64,000 nt of DNA from Lachnospiraceae bacterium (lineage in GTDB: Bacteria; Bacillota; Clostridia; Lachnospirales; Lachnospiraceae). Shown here in pieces: positions 62,143-64,000 of the stretch. The notes beneath the pieces were generated by a model. The model was not told where the DNA came from and did not search any database. It saw only the letters and a list, made by a program, of their open reading frames with translations. Location of the stretch: assembly GCA_015057825.1 (NCBI GenBank), contig SVDN01000004.1, positions 62,001 to 126,000 of the forward strand, read 5' to 3'. The position numbers and the translations under genes were made by a program. Within the stretch, counting starts at the first letter, position 1; each line of letters starts with the position of its first letter.

Positions 62143-63462
62143 ATGGCAGTTTTAACTTTCAAAGGTGGCGTGCATCCTCATAATGACGGAAAAGCGCTGT
62201 CTAAGTCTAAACCTGTTACAACTTACATGCCTAAAGGCAATGCCGTTTATCCGATATCTCAGCATATTGGTGCACCGGCCAATCCTATAGTTAATGTAGG
62301 TGACAGAGTTTTGGCGGGCCAGAAAATCGCCGAAGCAGGTGGCTTTGTTTCGGCTAATATCCATTCAGCCGTTTCAGGTACGGTAAAGGCCATAGAACCG
62401 AGACGTGTGGCAAACGGTAACATTGTAAAATCCATTGTTATCGAAAACGACGGACAGTTTGAAAAAGCCGATCCGATTCCGGTTAAACCTTTATCGGAAT
62501 TATCCAGAGAAGAAATCATCGAAATAGTGAAGGAAGCAGGTGTCGTAGGTCTTGGTGGTGCTACATTCCCGACACATGTTAAGCTTTCACCAAAAGAGCC
62601 CGAAAAAATCGAATATATCATTGTAAACGGTGCCGAGTGTGAGCCTTATCTTACAAGCGATTACAGAAGAATGATGGAAGAGCCGGAAAAGATAGTTGAA
62701 GGTTTAAAAATCGTTTTATCTTTGTTTGATAATGCAAAAGGTATAATTGCAATTGAGTCGAATAAACTTGATGCAGCCGCTAAAATTAAGGATTTGGTTA
62801 AAGACGAACCGAATATCGAGGTTAAGGTGGTATATGTAAAATACCCACAAGGCGGTGAGCGTCAGCTTATTTATGCAACGACAAAAAGAGCTATCAATTC
62901 TTCTATGTTGCCGGCAGATGCGGGTTGTATAGTTGATAACATTGATACTATTTATGCTATCAGAAATGCCGTAATAGAAGGACAGCCGTTACTCGGAACA
63001 ATCTTTACGGTTACGGGTGATGCGGTTAAAGAACCTCAAAACTTCAGAATCTTATTTGGTACCGATACCAATGAGCTTATTGAAGCAGCCGGCGGATTTG
63101 TTTCAAATCCGGAAAAAATCATTTCCGGCGGACCGATGATGGGATTTTCCATGTTTACAACGGATGTTCCCGTTATTAAGGGTAACAGTTCCGTTCTTGC
63201 ATTTCTTAAAGATGCTGTTTCAAACAGCGTTCAGACAAACTGTATTAATTGCGGTAAGTGCGTTGGCGTCTGTCCTGAGCAACTTATTCCGTCAAAACTT
63301 GCCAAGTTATCAGATATTGATGATTTGGAAGGCTTTGATGCACTTCATGGTACGGAATGTATCGAATGCGGATGTTGCTCATACATTTGCCCGGCCAAAC
63401 GCGATCTTGCGCAATCGATAAAATCAATGAAAAAGGCTGTTATTGCCAGTCGTAAAAAATAA
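62143..63462 (+). CDS. rnfC: Rnf electron transport complex subunit RnfC
   Basis: 439 residues. RnfC accepts electrons from NADH or passes them to ferredoxin, in a membrane complex that pumps sodium or protons. The N-terminal part has GGVHPHNDGKALSKSK; the nucleotide and flavin region has GLGGATFPTHVK and NGAECEPYLTSDYR. Two 4Fe-4S motifs lie near the end: CINCGKCVGVCP and CIECGCCSYICP. It has a GAAAGG site. rnfD follows after 14 bases. Confidence 0.97.
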   Translation: MAVLTFKGGVHPHNDGKALSKSKPVTTYMPKGNAVYPISQHIGAPANPIVNVGDRVLAGQKIAEAGGFVSANIHSAVSGTVKAIEPRRVANGNIVKSIVIENDGQFEKADPIPVKPLSELSREEIIEIVKEAGVVGLGGATFPTHVKLSPKEPEKIEYIIVNGAECEPYLTSDYRRMMEEPEKIVEGLKIVLSLFDNAKGIIAIESNKLDAAAKIKDLVKDEPNIEVKVVYVKYPQGGERQLIYATTKRAINSSMLPADAGCIVDNIDTIYAIRNAVIEGQPLLGTIFTVTGDAVKEPQNFRILFGTDTNELIEAAGGFVSNPEKIISGGPMMGFSMFTTDVPVIKGNSSVLAFLKDAVSNSVQTNCINCGKCVGVCPEQLIPSKLAKLSDIDDLEGFDALHGTECIECGCCSYICPAKRDLAQSIKSMKKAVIASRKK

Positions 63463-63476
63463 TAGAGGAGGAAAAT

Positions 63477-64000
63477 ATGCAAACATTAAACGTGTCATCA
63501 AATCCACATATGCGTAGTAATTTTTCAACCTCTACAATTATGTTGGACGTAATAATAGCATTGATACCGGCATCAATTGTCGGCATATACAATTTCGGAA
63601 TCAGAGCTTTGTTTATAATTGCAGCCTGTATTATAGCCTGTGTTTTATCAGAGCTGATTTTCGAAAAAATAATGAAACAAAAAAATACAATCGGCGATTT
63701 ATCCGCGGTTGTAACAGGTCTTATCCTTGCACTTAACCTTTCGGTTAATGTTCCGATTTGGCAGTGTGTTGCGGGTTCTATCTTTGCAATGATTATCGTT
63801 AAAGCACTTTTCGGTGGTCTCGGTCAGAACTTTATCAACCCTGCTTTGGCAGCTCGTGCTTTTATGGTACTTGCTTTTGCCGGACCTATGACAAACTTTG
63901 TAACTGATACATTTACGGGAGCTACACCTCTTACACTTGTTAAAAATGCAGGACTTGAAAGTGTATCGGGTGCTCTTGCGGACGGTGGATACACACTCAG
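63477..64000 (+). CDS. rnfD: Rnf complex subunit RnfD, N-terminal part
   Basis: The frame opens at ATG 63477, with GAGGAGG upstream, and runs off the right edge with 174 codons visible. It is strongly hydrophobic. NPALAARAF and FTGATPL near residue 160 match RnfD; the Thr in SGAT/TGAT-type motif is where FMN is covalently attached in the family. The gene is cut by the window edge, and rnfGEAB would be expected beyond it. Confidence 0.92.
   Translation, partial: MQTLNVSSNPHMRSNFSTSTIMLDVIIALIPASIVGIYNFGIRALFIIAACIIACVLSELIFEKIMKQKNTIGDLSAVVTGLILALNLSVNVPIWQCVAGSIFAMIIVKALFGGLGQNFINPALAARAFMVLAFAGPMTNFVTDTFTGATPLTLVKNAGLESVSGALADGGYTL

Noticed and set aside
1..64000. Mobile elements, CRISPR arrays, tRNA genes, prophage
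   Set aside because: No transposase, integrase or phage structural gene, no regularly spaced repeat array, and no tRNA cloverleaf other than the tmRNA end was seen in any intergenic region.

Overview
The window is an AT-rich, densely packed chromosomal segment from an anaerobic, Gram-positive clostridium, most likely a Lachnospiraceae member of the Butyrivibrio/Pseudobutyrivibrio/Roseburia type. The evidence is gene content: hydE ([FeFe]-hydrogenase maturation), rnfCD, an hcp/ferredoxin pair, a GerW/YtfJ protein, FliK- and FlhB-tail-like proteins, a GPH sugar transporter with an esterase, and conserved Firmicute gene orders (plsX-acpP-rnc-smc-ftsY, ylxM-ffh-rpsP-khpA-rimM-trmD-rplS-rbgA-rnhB, phoH-pgpH-ybeY, yloU-yloV-recG). 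It is nearly all host backbone. I see no prophage, insertion sequence, CRISPR array or complete tRNA.

Layout. 1-9000: tail of asnA, the lipid/RNA/SMC/SRP-receptor operon, then threonine ammonia-lyase with a LysR regulator. 9000-20300: the SRP and ribosome-maturation superoperon, carrying two unusual insertions (tmRNA and a membrane diguanylate cyclase) between khpA and rimM. After rplS come two signal-peptidase-like genes flanking rbgA, then rnhB, a FliK-like protein, an FhlX-like protein and yraN. 20300-24000: a small sugar-use locus (AraC regulator, GPH transporter, esterase). 24100-31550: pgeF, DUF512, der, plsY, gpsA, an A24 prepilin peptidase and a membrane MutS-like ATPase. 31600-44000: alaS, a lipoprotein, phoH, a shortened PgpH, ybeY, a MurJ/SpoVB flippase, lysA, DUF2953, ytfJ and sfsA. 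44000-48400: hcp and ferredoxin divergent from a Crp/Fnr regulator, then hydE. 48400-64000: a beta-helix surface protein, rpmB, a TrpXYZ-type ABC transporter, yloU-yloV-recG, ddl-murF, a YprB-like nuclease and the start of the rnf operon.

How the genes work together. Most of the window serves macromolecular synthesis: ribosome parts and maturation (rpsP, rplS, rpmB, rimM, trmD, rbgA, der, ybeY, rnc), co-translational export (ffh, ftsY, ylxM, lepB), ribosome rescue (ssrA), envelope lipid and wall synthesis (plsX, plsY, gpsA, acpP, murF, ddl, lysA, MurJ-like) and repair (recG, rnhB). Energy and redox genes (rnfC, rnfD, hydE, hcp) mark a fermentative anaerobe.

Most notable observations: a full-length signal-peptidase homologue in which both catalytic residues are replaced (Ala at the Ser position, Arg at the Lys position), next to an intact paralogue; tmRNA plus a diguanylate cyclase embedded in the rpsP-rimM region; a PgpH-position HD protein lacking the large extracellular domain; a transcription terminator whose stem contains the -35 box of the next operon; and a family of short palindromes sharing an 11-bp arm between genes. 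Promoter, hairpin and operator calls were made by eye from box matches and spacing and are untested.
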